A stretch of 47,257 nucleotides of DNA from Candidatus Binatia bacterium (GTDB lineage: Bacteria > Desulfobacterota > Binatia > HRBIN30), in contig DASVHW010000238.1 of the NCBI GenBank assembly GCA_036382395.1, positions 1 to 47,257 on the forward strand. Direction: 5' to 3'. Under the pieces are notes generated by a model. It was not told where the DNA came from and ran no database searches. It was given only the letters and a program-made list of their open reading frames with translations. Shown here piece by piece: positions 16,961-26,380 of this stretch (within the stretch, counting starts at the first letter, position 1; each line of letters starts with the position of its first letter). Both the position numbers and the translations under genes were made by a program.

Positions 16961-18390
16961 CAAGCCGCCGCTTCCTCCGTCGCCGTCTGATCGACCAAGC
17001 GGCGCAGCACGATGCCAAGACCGACGAGCAAAAACAGAGTGACGAACTGCCACAGGTCGGCGAAAAACGAAAAGAACACCATCACGATGAAAACCGTACG
17101 GGCACTCTTGACCACCCAAGTCAGATTTGCCAGCGGAGAATCAGGAGCACTGACGTAGGGCTCCGCGTAGCGGAAGTTACGCCATGTCCGCCATAGTATA
17201 ACCAAATAGCCCAACAAGCAGACGGATCCCCCCTCCACCGCGGCGAGAACGTACGAGCTGTGCGGCGCGGCAGTACTACGCCCGGGATCGTGCAGAAACC
17301 GATCCAGTCCCCAGTTGCCGATGCCGATGCCGACAATGGGGTGTTCCTTGAACATTTTGAAGGCCACCTGCCATCCGTACGCGCGGCGCTCAAAAGACCC
17401 TGAACCCTCGCCGGTCTCACCAGACTGAGTGAATGGCAGGTTGGTAATGCGGTCGAAGGTTCTTTGCGGCACGAACTCTACGACGAGAATCAGCATCAGG
17501 ATACCAGCCAAGGTGAGCCCGGCCATTTGCTGCAGACTGAGCCTTTCATCGATCATAATCGCTGCGCCGCACACCCCGAGGCCCAACAGTCCGCTGCGCG
17601 ACCCTGTCATGAACACCGCCAAGGCCAGCACGGCGATCAACGGGAGAATGACCAAAGCCGCCGCCCGAATCCGCAACGACCGCATCAGATACCAGAGACC
17701 GGCAATCGGCATGATGGAAAACATCGCCAAACGATTCGGATTGACGGCGGCGGCAATGACTGAGGTCGCCGCCCGATAACCGTGTAGTGCCGTGCCGTGC
17801 ATGACGCTCTGCACTCCGGACAAGGCCGCACCTATCATGAATACCATGGCGACCGAGTAAATCATTATTACATGCTTTGGAGTGCGGATATAATTGATGA
17901 AGAATATAGTAAACACACTCCGCGTAAGGAGTGTTCGCGAGGTTTCCGCCTGCGCCTCTACAACTCCAAGCAGCGTCAGCAATCGCGGGTCCGGTCCGTT
18001 GAGCCGACCAGCGATGTAAAAGACCAGGAAGATGAACGGGAGCAATCTGATCTCGGTAAGGCGCAGGAACCACCAGTCTTGTTCGCTGTAAACCTTGTAG
18101 CTGAGCAAGACCAGGAAGATGCCACCCAGCGCGTTGTTAATCGTCAGCGCCCCCGTTCCTTGCAACGCCTGCGGGTAGGTCACCAAGAACGTCGACAGGA
18201 ACATGGCGATCCCGTATTCCGGGAACGACACCACGAGAGCGACAGCCAATACCCCGAAGACGGGCAGCAGAGCGAGCGGTCCAACGGCGATCATACCGAT
18301 CGCCACGAGCGTACCGAGAGCCGTCAGTGACAGCGCAGGGACAAGTCCCTGCACCGACGACCGCTGCTCCGAACCTACCACCTGCACCAA
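16957..18390 (-). CDS. O-antigen ligase/polymerase-type membrane protein (Wzy_C)
   Basis: A 477-residue inner-membrane protein with about 12 helices. The conserved Wzy_C features are GSRSGLLGL (arginine in a loop), HPIVGIGIGNWG and PHSSYVLAAVEGG in the large periplasmic loop. It most likely polymerises flipped repeat units or ligates chains to an acceptor. In exosortase-A clusters the corresponding gene is annotated as a putative O-glycosylation ligase. The start is a TTG at 18390 with GGAGG 7 bases upstream; the adjacent GTG at 18387 is possible. Being the only such protein in the window, it is the best candidate for the polymerase. Confidence 0.85.
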   Translation of the reverse strand: MVQVVGSEQRSSVQGLVPALSLTALGTLVAIGMIAVGPLALLPVFGVLAVALVVSFPEYGIAMFLSTFLVTYPQALQGTGALTINNALGGIFLVLLSYKVYSEQDWWFLRLTEIRLLPFIFLVFYIAGRLNGPDPRLLTLLGVVEAQAETSRTLLTRSVFTIFFINYIRTPKHVIMIYSVAMVFMIGAALSGVQSVMHGTALHGYRAATSVIAAAVNPNRLAMFSIMPIAGLWYLMRSLRIRAAALVILPLIAVLALAVFMTGSRSGLLGLGVCGAAIMIDERLSLQQMAGLTLAGILMLILVVEFVPQRTFDRITNLPFTQSGETGEGSGSFERRAYGWQVAFKMFKEHPIVGIGIGNWGLDRFLHDPGRSTAAPHSSYVLAAVEGGSVCLLGYLVILWRTWRNFRYAEPYVSAPDSPLANLTWVVKSARTVFIVMVFFSFFADLWQFVTLFLLVGLGIVLRRLVDQTATEEAAAW

Positions 18391-18405
18391 CGTGCTGCCT
18401 CCATA

Positions 18406-19131
18406 TCAAAGGATGCTTTCCAGAAATGCCGGGATGTAGGATCGGCGCCGATTGAGCACGACGCCAAGGACACGCGCGCCCACCTTATCGAGTTGCCGCT
18501 TGGCGGCTTCCGCTTCGGAAACCGGCGTCTGGTCCGCCTCAATCACCAGGATCACGCCGTCCACTTTCGTGGCAAGCATGCTCGCATCTGCGTAGTCATT
18601 GACCGGCGTAGCGTCGATCAGGATGAAATCAAACTGAGACTGGAGACAGCCCAACAGGACATCGACCGTTTCCACATTGGTTCCCTGTTCGGGCACGGAC
18701 CCAGCCGGGATCACGGAGAAATTGAGTTCCTCCAGCCGTGTGACCACGGCCTCGGGCGCCGCTCGGCCGGCGGCGAAATCGGCGACACCGACGTTGCTGG
18801 TCAGCGGTAATAGCGTGCTGAACGACGGCCTTCGGTAGTTGCCTTCCACCAGCAGGACGCGCGACTCGCGCTCCTTCGCCAGCGCCGTCACCAGGCCAAG
18901 GGAAACTGTAGTAGCCCCCTCACCGTGCCGCGAGGAAGTTATCAAGATGGTATGCAAGCCCGCGGGGACAGCGACCGACAGCAAGCTGGCACGGAGCTTC
19001 TGGTACTCTTCCTCCCTGGGATCTTCCGAGGGCACGCACCCGGCCTCCGCCAGCGCTCGGACGGGGTTCCAAACCCTGGTGTGTTCTCGCTCTTCTGCCG
19101 CCTTTTTGACGGCCTCGTATATCTTGCTCAA
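18406..19131 (-). CDS. BY-kinase-like (CpsD/Wzc C-terminal type) ATPase lacking key P-loop residues
   Basis: A 241-residue cytosolic protein of the MinD/BY-kinase fold. It starts MSKIYEAVKKA and keeps EYQKLRASL, Walker B DFILIDATPV (168-177) and the final strand LGVVLNRR. The Walker A loop reads SSRHGEGATT (66-75): the usual PGEGK(S/T) lysine is alanine at 73. Walker A' reads VEGNYRRP (95-102), where kinases have IDADLRRP, so both aspartates are gone. Only one tyrosine (Y in RRSYIP) remains near the C-terminus. It lies directly after the chain-length gene, as kinases of this pathway do. It probably regulates or scaffolds, without normal kinase activity. Confidence 0.8.
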   Translation of the reverse strand: MSKIYEAVKKAAEEREHTRVWNPVRALAEAGCVPSEDPREEEYQKLRASLLSVAVPAGLHTILITSSRHGEGATTVSLGLVTALAKERESRVLLVEGNYRRPSFSTLLPLTSNVGVADFAAGRAAPEAVVTRLEELNFSVIPAGSVPEQGTNVETVDVLLGCLQSQFDFILIDATPVNDYADASMLATKVDGVILVIEADQTPVSEAEAAKRQLDKVGARVLGVVLNRRRSYIPAFLESIL

Positions 19132-19154
19132 TGTCGAACCTACCGATGCCGTTT

Positions 19155-20720
19155 CTACGCTTTACGAGACTCGCCGATACTTGCCAGCAAGGGGAGGCCC
19201 AGGTAGCGGCCAACATCGCCCTCAGAATGCAAGGACTTGTTCACATATTCACGACCGAAGGCTCCGACAATTCCGACCACCAAGCCGGCGATGAGGGACA
19301 GGGCGAGCGAGACCCCCCGCATATCGGTGCGCGGCAACGGCAACGCCGGTCGCTGGACGACGTCGATATTCACCAGTTTCTGTTCGTCCATCGCCTGACT
19401 GATGTGGGCCTCCTGCTCGCGCTTGACATATAACTCATAGGTGCCACGCCGGTTTTTCACTTCCTCCTCGAGCCGGTCATACGCGATGCCCTTCTGTTGC
19501 AGATTGATCATCTGTCGACCCGTGCGGCTGACATTCTCTTCCAGCATCGCCTGCCGCGCGCGCATCTCCCGCAGCGAACCTTCGAGGTCAAACAGGGTTT
19601 TCAAGCGATCCTCGCGCAGGGGGTTGGTATGAAACACCTGGTGGCTCACGATCGTCGGACGATCGCGCAATTCCGTATCAAGTTGCGACTTCAATTCGGC
19701 GATCTCTGCTGCATTGTCTTGAACGTGTCGGTCCTTGTCCATGTACTTACGAAGAAGCGCAACGCGGTCGACTTGCCGTGCCACCATTTGCTGCGTCAAC
19801 TGCGTGATCGTCGGGCTTACTTCGATCGCTTGCTCGCGTTTGACCACCTCCGGCTGACTCGCGATCTGGTCACGGATCGCCCGGATGCGTTCCTCCGTAC
19901 CGGCAATCCCGGCCGTCACGTCGCGCACTGCGCTGGCGACTTCGCCGACCGTCCGGACCGCCGCCTGGATCTCATCCTTGGGCGACACGATGCCTTCCCG
20001 TTCCGAAAAGGCACCCAGAGCGTCTTCTGACTTACGCAGGCGTTGCTCGAGCCCGCGGCGCTGATCGTCATAAAACTGGGATAGTCCCTTATTGCCATGC
20101 ACCACGGCGTGGTAGGCGAGATACTCGTCCACCACTCGGTTGACGACACGCGCGGCGTTCGAAGGCTCGGAAGACTTGTAGTCGATTTGAATGACGTTCG
20201 AGCCCTTGACGGGCGTAATGCTGAGATCCTGCGCCATAGACAGCACTTGCGTCCCAAACGTGCTCCCGATCAGCGTAACGTGCGGAGGGGCACTGCCATC
20301 ACCCGACACCGCCAGTGTTCGCACCACGTGTTCCAGAAGGTCTCGGCTACCAATCACCTGCACTTCGGAATTGACCAAGGATTCGTTGAGCTGAATGGTT
20401 TCTAGTTTGGTCAAGTCGGTCGGTTGTAAGGTGGGATCTGACCGTTGCGTGGAGATCATCACCTTTGCACTCGCCACGTAGCTGGGTTTTCGCAAGAGGG
20501 TACCGGTCAGCCCGGGTAGGGCAACCGCCAGGAACAGGGCTCCAATCCACCGCTTGCGCTTGAAGATGACATGCAGGATTTCATGCAGTTGCTCGCTTCC
20601 ACTGCTGGTCCAAGCGGGCGCCCCACCGTACGAGTGCTTCCCGTTCCCATTGCCGTTCCCCTTGCCGTTGCCGTTGCGATGACCGTTCGGTCGCTCGCGC
20701 TGTGGAGGTTCGTAAGCCAT
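19155..20720 (-). CDS. Polysaccharide chain-length determinant (Wzz/GumC-like)
   Basis: A 521-residue inner-membrane co-polymerase. Residues 1-40 are a low-complexity cytosolic Gly/Asn/Lys tail. A first helix (WIGALFLAVALPGLTGTLL) is followed by the periplasmic Wzz domain (YVASAKVMIST...), a long coiled-coil region, and a second helix (SLALSLIAGLVVGIVGAFG) ending in a short tail with GLPLLASIGES. There is no fused kinase, so the next gene (BY-kinase-like) would be its separate partner. It sets chain length and bridges to the outer-membrane export protein encoded just upstream. Confidence 0.9.
   Translation of the reverse strand: MAYEPPQRERPNGHRNGNGKGNGNGNGKHSYGGAPAWTSSGSEQLHEILHVIFKRKRWIGALFLAVALPGLTGTLLRKPSYVASAKVMISTQRSDPTLQPTDLTKLETIQLNESLVNSEVQVIGSRDLLEHVVRTLAVSGDGSAPPHVTLIGSTFGTQVLSMAQDLSITPVKGSNVIQIDYKSSEPSNAARVVNRVVDEYLAYHAVVHGNKGLSQFYDDQRRGLEQRLRKSEDALGAFSEREGIVSPKDEIQAAVRTVGEVASAVRDVTAGIAGTEERIRAIRDQIASQPEVVKREQAIEVSPTITQLTQQMVARQVDRVALLRKYMDKDRHVQDNAAEIAELKSQLDTELRDRPTIVSHQVFHTNPLREDRLKTLFDLEGSLREMRARQAMLEENVSRTGRQMINLQQKGIAYDRLEEEVKNRRGTYELYVKREQEAHISQAMDEQKLVNIDVVQRPALPLPRTDMRGVSLALSLIAGLVVGIVGAFGREYVNKSLHSEGDVGRYLGLPLLASIGESRKA
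20637..20687 (-). repeat. Gly-Asn-Gly-Lys low-complexity repeat in the chain-length gene
   Basis: Residues about 12-28 of the chain-length protein are made of GN/GK dipeptides, encoded by hexameric repeats of the GGCAAC type. It is a probable disordered, basic N-terminal tail facing the cytosol, and its length could vary between strains by slippage. Confidence 0.8.
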
Positions 20721-20737
20721 GGCTCTCCCAACTCAGT

Positions 20738-21442
20738 TCAAAAGGAGGCACCGACTCGAGGCGTCGTCGGCAGGATCTCATGGATATAGAGCTTAACGAA
20801 CGCGTCGATGTCGCCGATAAATGTCCGTGGTACAAAAACCACATCGCCGGCCGCCAAATGCATCCCTTCCTGAGATCCATCCGAAAGCGATTTTGTAAAA
20901 TCCAACCGTCTCCCCTGGTAATCACTCGGCGCCGCGGCAAGGAGCAGGACGCTGTCGACACGCGCGGTATCGGTGAATCCCCCGCGGTCCATAATCGCTT
21001 GGATGGGGCTCATCCCTGGATAGTACGTGACGAACCCCGGAAGACGGACCTCACCGCCAACGTACACCTTGCGCTCAGCCTGTTGTGCAACCATCACCGA
21101 GATTTCGGGATCACGCAAGCGATCACTCGTGCGTTCCTTGATGACTTGTTCCAACTCTGTCGGACGCAAACCTGCGGCTCGGACATCGCCAGCAAGCTGT
21201 AAAGTGACGTTGCCATCGGGTCGAATGGGCACCTTGATGTCGAGATCCGGATGGTACAGATACTTCACACGGATCTGGTCTCCGGGCTGCAGACGGTACT
21301 CTTCGCCGACGTTGCCCCCCATAGACTCCTGCAACGCTTCGAGCGGGGGAAGCGGTGCCGGCCGGCCCACAGTACGCCCGCATGCCCAAACGGACACCGA
21401 CAAAAGCAACCCTACGCCGATTCTATGCGTCACGTAGCGCAT
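20738..21442 (-). CDS. Polysaccharide export lipoprotein (Wza/OPX family)
   Basis: A 234-residue secreted protein. The N-terminus has a short hydrophobic stretch ending VWACGR, a plausible lipobox with the cysteine at about residue 21. Then come the poly_export domain (YRLQPGDQIRVKYLYHPDLD...VRPDGNVTLQL-like) and one SLBB domain (KVYVGGEVRLPGFVTYYPGMSPIQAIMDRGGF). It would form the outer-membrane end of the export channel together with the chain-length protein encoded 17 bases downstream. It is shorter than E. coli Wza and lacks an evident C-terminal amphipathic helix, as in many exosortase-linked OPX proteins. Confidence 0.9.
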   Translation of the reverse strand: MRYVTHRIGVGLLLSVSVWACGRTVGRPAPLPPLEALQESMGGNVGEEYRLQPGDQIRVKYLYHPDLDIKVPIRPDGNVTLQLAGDVRAAGLRPTELEQVIKERTSDRLRDPEISVMVAQQAERKVYVGGEVRLPGFVTYYPGMSPIQAIMDRGGFTDTARVDSVLLLAAAPSDYQGRRLDFTKSLSDGSQEGMHLAAGDVVFVPRTFIGDIDAFVKLYIHEILPTTPRVGASF

Positions 21443-21463
21443 TATTTCTACTCATCCCTATCA

Positions 21464-22759
21464 TCAGGCCAGCCGCTGACCGCGGCGTTTATACGAACTC
21501 TGACGAAGGCTATCAATCCCCGCAAAGCGTCGGCTCCCGAGCGTGCGGGCCTGCAGCCGGGGAGACCCGACTCCGGCCACCGCTGCATAGATCCGCTCAA
21601 TCTCGGCTACCGCTCGCTTCCAGCTGTACAACCTACCCGCTGCGACCCTGGCGTTTTCTCCCAACCGTTGCCGCAAGGCAGCATCTTCGAACAAACGTCG
21701 CAAGGCCGACGCCAAGTCCTCCGGGTCCCCGTTGCGAAAGATCAAACCTGTCTCGCCGCTGACAATACCCTTCGCCGACCCTTCGGCGGCAACCAGCGAC
21801 CTGCCGGCTGCCATATAGTTGATGAGTTTGATCGGAAACCCTGACCAGGAGCTTCGCGGGCAGACCAGCACATCAGCGCGAGCCATCAATCGACGCACCA
21901 CCGAGAAGGCCGACGCCACAATCACGCGGGCATGTCCCTCGCGGAGAAGCCTCGCCAGCCGATCATCGGCACGCTTGGCCCACTGGACCTCGTGCGTTAC
22001 CACCACGAGCAGCGCAGGCGCAGCCGACTTGTGGAACCTGCCGAACGCATCGAACAGGATGCGGAGATCCTGGTAACCGTCCAGGTTCCCCGTGTACATC
22101 ACGACGAACCGGCCAGCGAAGGGGTCCGACGCCGGCGTTTCCGCAATCACGGCGGGCGAACTGCCAGGCGGGATAACCGCCACCCGATCTCCCGCCACAC
22201 CACGAGCCCGAAGAAATTGTTCCAGCTCCGGCGTCAGCGCGATGCTGAAATCCGCCCGCCGGGGCACCTGCCGGTCGAGGACCGCGCCGAGCTTACTGGC
22301 CACGAGTCGACGCCAACCGGGCCGGAAGTAGTGGCCCAGCTCGTCGCTCAATGCGTTGTGGGAATGATACACGACCGGCACACCGGTCAGTCGGCGCACC
22401 AGATATCCCACCAGAGGCCCCTCGTAGTTGTGTGCGTGGATCACCTCGATCCGTTCGCGGCGCACCACCTTGTACAAGGTCATGACCAAGGCCACGTCGA
22501 ACAGCAGCTTGCGCCAACCCAGTCCACCTCGGGACGGCACCCGCCGCGAAAAGCGCACCCGGTGAACGAAGAGGCCATGGATCGGGGTCAGGCTCTCCGC
22601 AAATGGATACGTGACCAGGTGCACGTGGTGTCCTCGATTGGCCAGGGCTTGCGCCAGCTCACGAATGAGCACCTGCGACCCTCTCGCGGACGGAAAGGGG
22701 CACGCCGCCACCATGGCAATGCGTCTGACGGAGTCCCCGGTCGCACGGTTCAGTGTCAT
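21464..22759 (-). CDS. Glycosyltransferase family 4
   Basis: A 431-residue GT-B enzyme. The acceptor domain opens IAMVAACPFPSARGSQVLIRELAQAL with the glycine-rich loop, and IHAHNYEGP follows. The donor domain has VMYTGNLDGYQDLRILFDAF and DVLVCPRSSWSGFPIKLINYMAAGRSLVAAEG, the nucleotide-sugar face with the EX7E glutamate changed (N-Y-M replaces the usual E-A-M). The start overlaps the phosphodiesterase-like stop by 4 bases (ATGA). It probably adds a hexose to the repeat unit. Donor not predictable. Confidence 0.88.
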   Translation of the reverse strand: MTLNRATGDSVRRIAMVAACPFPSARGSQVLIRELAQALANRGHHVHLVTYPFAESLTPIHGLFVHRVRFSRRVPSRGGLGWRKLLFDVALVMTLYKVVRRERIEVIHAHNYEGPLVGYLVRRLTGVPVVYHSHNALSDELGHYFRPGWRRLVASKLGAVLDRQVPRRADFSIALTPELEQFLRARGVAGDRVAVIPPGSSPAVIAETPASDPFAGRFVVMYTGNLDGYQDLRILFDAFGRFHKSAAPALLVVVTHEVQWAKRADDRLARLLREGHARVIVASAFSVVRRLMARADVLVCPRSSWSGFPIKLINYMAAGRSLVAAEGSAKGIVSGETGLIFRNGDPEDLASALRRLFEDAALRQRLGENARVAAGRLYSWKRAVAEIERIYAAVAGVGSPRLQARTLGSRRFAGIDSLRQSSYKRRGQRLA

Positions 22760-24420
22760 TGCAGATACCCCAACGCACTCAACCTAGCTGCAATCTCGCG
22801 CTCTTCGGCATGGGTATAGGGCTGTTCATCGCACGGCGGCGCCGCCGACTGGCGGGCGTGCGGGCCGTCGGGCGCCACGGCATCGATGGCGACGCCATCG
22901 AAGTCGGCGGACACATCGACACCACACAGCCGCAGGATTGTCGGTGTCATGTCGACCATCTGCACATGCGTGAGCCGGCGCCGCACCCTGGTATCCGTGT
23001 TGCTCACGAGAAACACGCCGTCGGCGCGATGACTGCCGCTCATGCCCGAGAGTTTGCCGCCGCCGGATTCGCCGGTATCGAATACGCGTACGCTGTGCCG
23101 GTCTAGCGCCGTGGCGCTCGGCAGGCATGCGTAGGAGTACCCCTGATCGAGCTGGAACTCGAGGATGACGTCAGGCGCGTACTCGAGCCAGGGGCCGTGG
23201 TACAGCTCTTCCCGGCGCCAGGCCCGGCGCACAATCGACCCACCGTGTTCCGGATCCCTGAGTGCCTGCGCGGCGGCACAGACCTCTTCACGCACGCGGT
23301 GGTAGTCCGCCGGCGCAACGGTCCCCTGCGGCTCCCGACCCTTCACGTTGAGCCACACGCTGGGAAAGTAATTCAGTTCTTCCGAGAAGGCCCGCGTCCC
23401 CGCCCAGTCGATTCCAGCGAAGCGAGCCCGAGACTCCAACCAGCTGGCCCACCGGCCTCCACGCAATCGAAACATCCTTGCCTGCATCGCCGCGGGCAGA
23501 GCGCGCAGGGCCAGTTGCTTGAGACCACGACTGCGCTGTGACTTTGACGGCTTGTGGTTCATCCGCAGCAGGCCTTGCTCTCCCAACCAACGATTCAGGT
23601 AGACCGCTTTTTTCCCAGCTCCACCGAAGCCGTGGTCTGAAGCCACAAGCACTGTCGCAGTCGGTGCCGCGCCGGTCAAAGTTCCGATCGCGGCGTCGAG
23701 TGCTTCATACACGCGTCGTATTGCGGTGCTGAATTCCTGCGCCGCTTCTGGCTCAAACAACGGAGAATCCGCGTCGTGAAACTTCCAGAAGTGGTGCGCC
23801 ACCGTGTCCGACTCCCCGAACAGCAGAACAAAACAATCCCATTCTTCCCGCGCCAGCAATGCCTGAGCCAGTCGCGTCTTCGTTTCGATGCCGCGCAGCA
23901 ATCGTTCGAGCGCCGTATGGTACCAGCGCCGGTTCACACGAAACTCCTGGAAGTCCGCAAACGGGAACCCTCCCAATTCCATAACCAACGGCACCAGCGT
24001 CTGCGGCCTGACAAAGGAGGCATCCGCGCGGGTGGTCACCGGTGTGTCAAAGCCGCTGATCATGCACCCGTTCAGGTCCTCAGGAGGATAGGTACCAGGC
24101 ACGCCGAGCACGCATACCCGCCGTCCGGCATCACTCAGTAGCCTCCAAACCGTTGGCGCCTTGCGAAAGCTCGCGTTAACAAACTGCACGGCATAGGTGC
24201 CTAGCTGCCGCCGTGTAAAATCGAAGATGCCGTGCTTACCCGGGTTGACACCGGTCATGAATGTCGACCAACTCGGAAGCGTTGCCGGCGGCATCGTCGA
24301 CGCCAACGGACCCCACAAGCCGTGACGGCGCAGCCGCCCAAGGTGAGGAAGCCGACCCTGTTCGATCCACGGATCCAAGAGATCCCAGGTGGCGCCGTCA
24401 AGACCGATGATCAGCAGCAT
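22756..24420 (-). CDS. Alkaline-phosphatase-superfamily phosphodiesterase-like enzyme, cytosolic
   Basis: About 554 residues with no signal peptide. The metal-binding start is IIGLDGATWDLL, the nucleophile region is PSWSTFMTGVNPGKHGIFDF (serine or threonine), and VLVASDHGFGG gives the second metal site. A late HRADGVFLVSN histidine completes the two-zinc set. The family includes type I phosphodiesterases and nucleotide pyrophosphatases. Similar genes are common in exopolysaccharide loci without a known role. The ATG at 24420 is preferred over a GTG at 24441; both overlap the end of the sulfatase-like gene. It might process a nucleotide sugar or phosphate-modified lipid precursor. Confidence 0.75.
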   Translation of the reverse strand: MLLIIGLDGATWDLLDPWIEQGRLPHLGRLRRHGLWGPLASTMPPATLPSWSTFMTGVNPGKHGIFDFTRRQLGTYAVQFVNASFRKAPTVWRLLSDAGRRVCVLGVPGTYPPEDLNGCMISGFDTPVTTRADASFVRPQTLVPLVMELGGFPFADFQEFRVNRRWYHTALERLLRGIETKTRLAQALLAREEWDCFVLLFGESDTVAHHFWKFHDADSPLFEPEAAQEFSTAIRRVYEALDAAIGTLTGAAPTATVLVASDHGFGGAGKKAVYLNRWLGEQGLLRMNHKPSKSQRSRGLKQLALRALPAAMQARMFRLRGGRWASWLESRARFAGIDWAGTRAFSEELNYFPSVWLNVKGREPQGTVAPADYHRVREEVCAAAQALRDPEHGGSIVRRAWRREELYHGPWLEYAPDVILEFQLDQGYSYACLPSATALDRHSVRVFDTGESGGGKLSGMSGSHRADGVFLVSNTDTRVRRRLTHVQMVDMTPTILRLCGVDVSADFDGVAIDAVAPDGPHARQSAAPPCDEQPYTHAEEREIAARLSALGYLQ

Positions 24421-26233
24421 CGTGAAGACTCGATAGACCACTCAGCGAGCGGCGGCCGCTAATTCGGGCACGCTCTTGCGCCAGCGACTGCAGCATCTCT
24501 TGCGTTCGTGCCGGCTCGGTGCCCGTCAGGTCGTGGTGCTCCTGCGGGTCCTCCGCAACGTTATACAGCTCGACAGGTCGAAGACCGCGTGGGTTTTCGG
24601 GATTGGCAGTAATGATTTTCCACGGGCCTAGCTGAAGGGCTGTCAGTACGTTGCCTTCCAGATCCTCCTCTGCAAATAGCGGCTCCGGCGTGACCGCCAT
24701 CGGACCGAACAGGCCGCGTCCGGTGAAGTCCGGCGGGGAAGCGAGGCCCGCGGCCGCCAGTAAGGTGGGAGCGATATCGAGTGTGCGGGCTGCCCGTGAC
24801 TCGACTTGGCCGGCACGCTCCTCATGCGCCCGCTTGACGATAAGGGGCACGCGCAGCTGTTCCGCGTAAAGTGTCGTTCCATGCCACCATCCGCCGTGAT
24901 CCTGAAACTCCTCGCCATGATCAGCCGTCAGGGCGATGATGCTGTTGTCGTACAGATCTCGTGACTTCAGGAGTGCGAACAGCGTACCGAGGTGCTGGTC
25001 GAGGTACCCGACGTCTTCGCTGTAGAGCGCGCGCAGCTCGTTCTTCCGACTCGCTGGCGGGTCCGGGTTTACAACCCGGGCGACGCCACGCCCGTCATAC
25101 GGTATTTCGAAATACGGATCGTGCGGGTCCATATAATGGACCAGCAGGAAAAAGGGGCTCGGTGGACGCCGCCGCAGCCAGTTAGACACGGCGTCGGTGA
25201 CCACAGCCGCATCCTGGTAGTAATTGTAGAAATAGATCCGATCTCCAAAGAGTCGCTCGCGCACAACCCGCAGGCCCTTGTAAATTGCAAGCCGCGTCGC
25301 CGAATCCGTGGCCCAGAAGTAGAACGCAGGCGTCAGATACGTGTACTCGTCGAAGCCCTGTTGGAAGTTGAATATCGGGGCCACATTGATGTTGCTGACA
25401 AACCCAGCTGTCCAGTAACCTTGGGCACGCAAGGCCTCGGCTACCGTCGTCACCCGGTCCGGCAACGCGTCCATCTTATGCATTAGACCATGCACCGACG
25501 GATGAAGCGACGTCAGAATCGTGGCAATCGAAGGTCGTGTCCAAGTCGACTGCGCGTACGTGTTCTCAAAGCGCACTGCTTCACTGGCGAAACGGTCCAG
25601 GGCCGGGGTGGCCCCGGGGCCAGCACCATACGATCCGACCGCATCGGCGCGCAATGTATCGGCGATGATGAGGATGATGTTTGGAGCGCTGCTCGTCACG
25701 CCCCGACCGGCCCAGCCTGTTGCTGTCTCCGGGGCGTGGGGGGAAGCCAGCGCCGCGACAGCCACACTGCCCCCCAGACAGAATATCAACCCGATTGCAG
25801 CTATGAGTAGGCCGCCCCGATCCCGTTGCACTCGACGCCCTGCGCGCATCACGGCCAAAGCCAAGCCGCCAACCGAGACGAACAGCGCCAAATGGACAGC
25901 CAGTCCCGCGAAGGAGAACGTCACGAGGTCCTCGTGAAAAACCCGTTGAATGACTTGGTAGCGAGCGACGGCACCACCCAGCGCAAAGAGCGCCACCGCG
26001 CCGCACAACCCAAAGGCATTGTGGCGTGTGCGCTCCAGAGCGACGACCGCCGCAATACTGGTGCAGCCTATGGCCAGCAACATCCCCAATGCGCCGTAGC
26101 TGACCACCGCGTAGGGAAACAACCAGTATTCTTCGGCTGGCCCGGCAGTCGCCGTGAGCAATCCGGCTTCCGCCAGCCCTACCACGGCACCGGCCCAAGC
26201 CCCGCCGAGTATGCCAGCAAGGAGTGTTCTCAT
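24398..26233 (-). CDS. Membrane-anchored sulfatase-fold transferase/hydrolase with Thr nucleophile
   Basis: A 611-residue protein. About five membrane helices fill residues 1-165, followed by a periplasmic sulfatase-fold domain: NIILIIADTLRAD (D192), nucleophile segment STWTRPSIATILTS (T232), VHYMDPHDPY and LTADHGEEFQDHGGW. The sulfatase CxPxR/SxPxR motif is absent; the position is threonine, as in phosphoethanolamine and phosphoglycerol transferases. A head-group transferase acting on polysaccharide in the periplasm is therefore more likely than a sulfatase. Start ATG 26233; a 147-base gap separates it from the NusG-like gene upstream. Confidence 0.75.
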   Translation of the reverse strand: MRTLLAGILGGAWAGAVVGLAEAGLLTATAGPAEEYWLFPYAVVSYGALGMLLAIGCTSIAAVVALERTRHNAFGLCGAVALFALGGAVARYQVIQRVFHEDLVTFSFAGLAVHLALFVSVGGLALAVMRAGRRVQRDRGGLLIAAIGLIFCLGGSVAVAALASPHAPETATGWAGRGVTSSAPNIILIIADTLRADAVGSYGAGPGATPALDRFASEAVRFENTYAQSTWTRPSIATILTSLHPSVHGLMHKMDALPDRVTTVAEALRAQGYWTAGFVSNINVAPIFNFQQGFDEYTYLTPAFYFWATDSATRLAIYKGLRVVRERLFGDRIYFYNYYQDAAVVTDAVSNWLRRRPPSPFFLLVHYMDPHDPYFEIPYDGRGVARVVNPDPPASRKNELRALYSEDVGYLDQHLGTLFALLKSRDLYDNSIIALTADHGEEFQDHGGWWHGTTLYAEQLRVPLIVKRAHEERAGQVESRAARTLDIAPTLLAAAGLASPPDFTGRGLFGPMAVTPEPLFAEEDLEGNVLTALQLGPWKIITANPENPRGLRPVELYNVAEDPQEHHDLTGTEPARTQEMLQSLAQERARISGRRSLSGLSSLHDAADHRS

Positions 26234-26334
26234 GATATGATACGTTTCGACTCAACCAGCGTAAACGGGTGTCGCGAGTCAGGGATATAGCTCCGCCCTT
26301 CCGTGACCTCGCTCATCCCGTCACATAATCTCCA

Positions 26335-26355
26335 GCCTGCCAAAAAGCTGCAGGC
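26335..26355 (-). other. Intercistronic hairpin in the largest gap of operon B
   Basis: GCCTGC and GCAGGC flank a 9-base loop rich in T on the minus strand, between the NusG-like and sulfatase-fold genes. It has no T-tract after the stem, so it is not a good terminator. It could be a processing, pausing or attenuation site. The rest of the 26,234-26,380 gap shows no gene. Confidence 0.4.
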
Positions 26356-26380
26356 GCATCTTCGCCCCGAACGCGCAGCG

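Noticed and set aside
26234-26380. A promoter or ops-like element between the NusG-like and sulfatase-fold genes
   Set aside because: No good -35/-10, sigma-54 or ops match was seen; only a small hairpin without a T-tract, listed as a feature.
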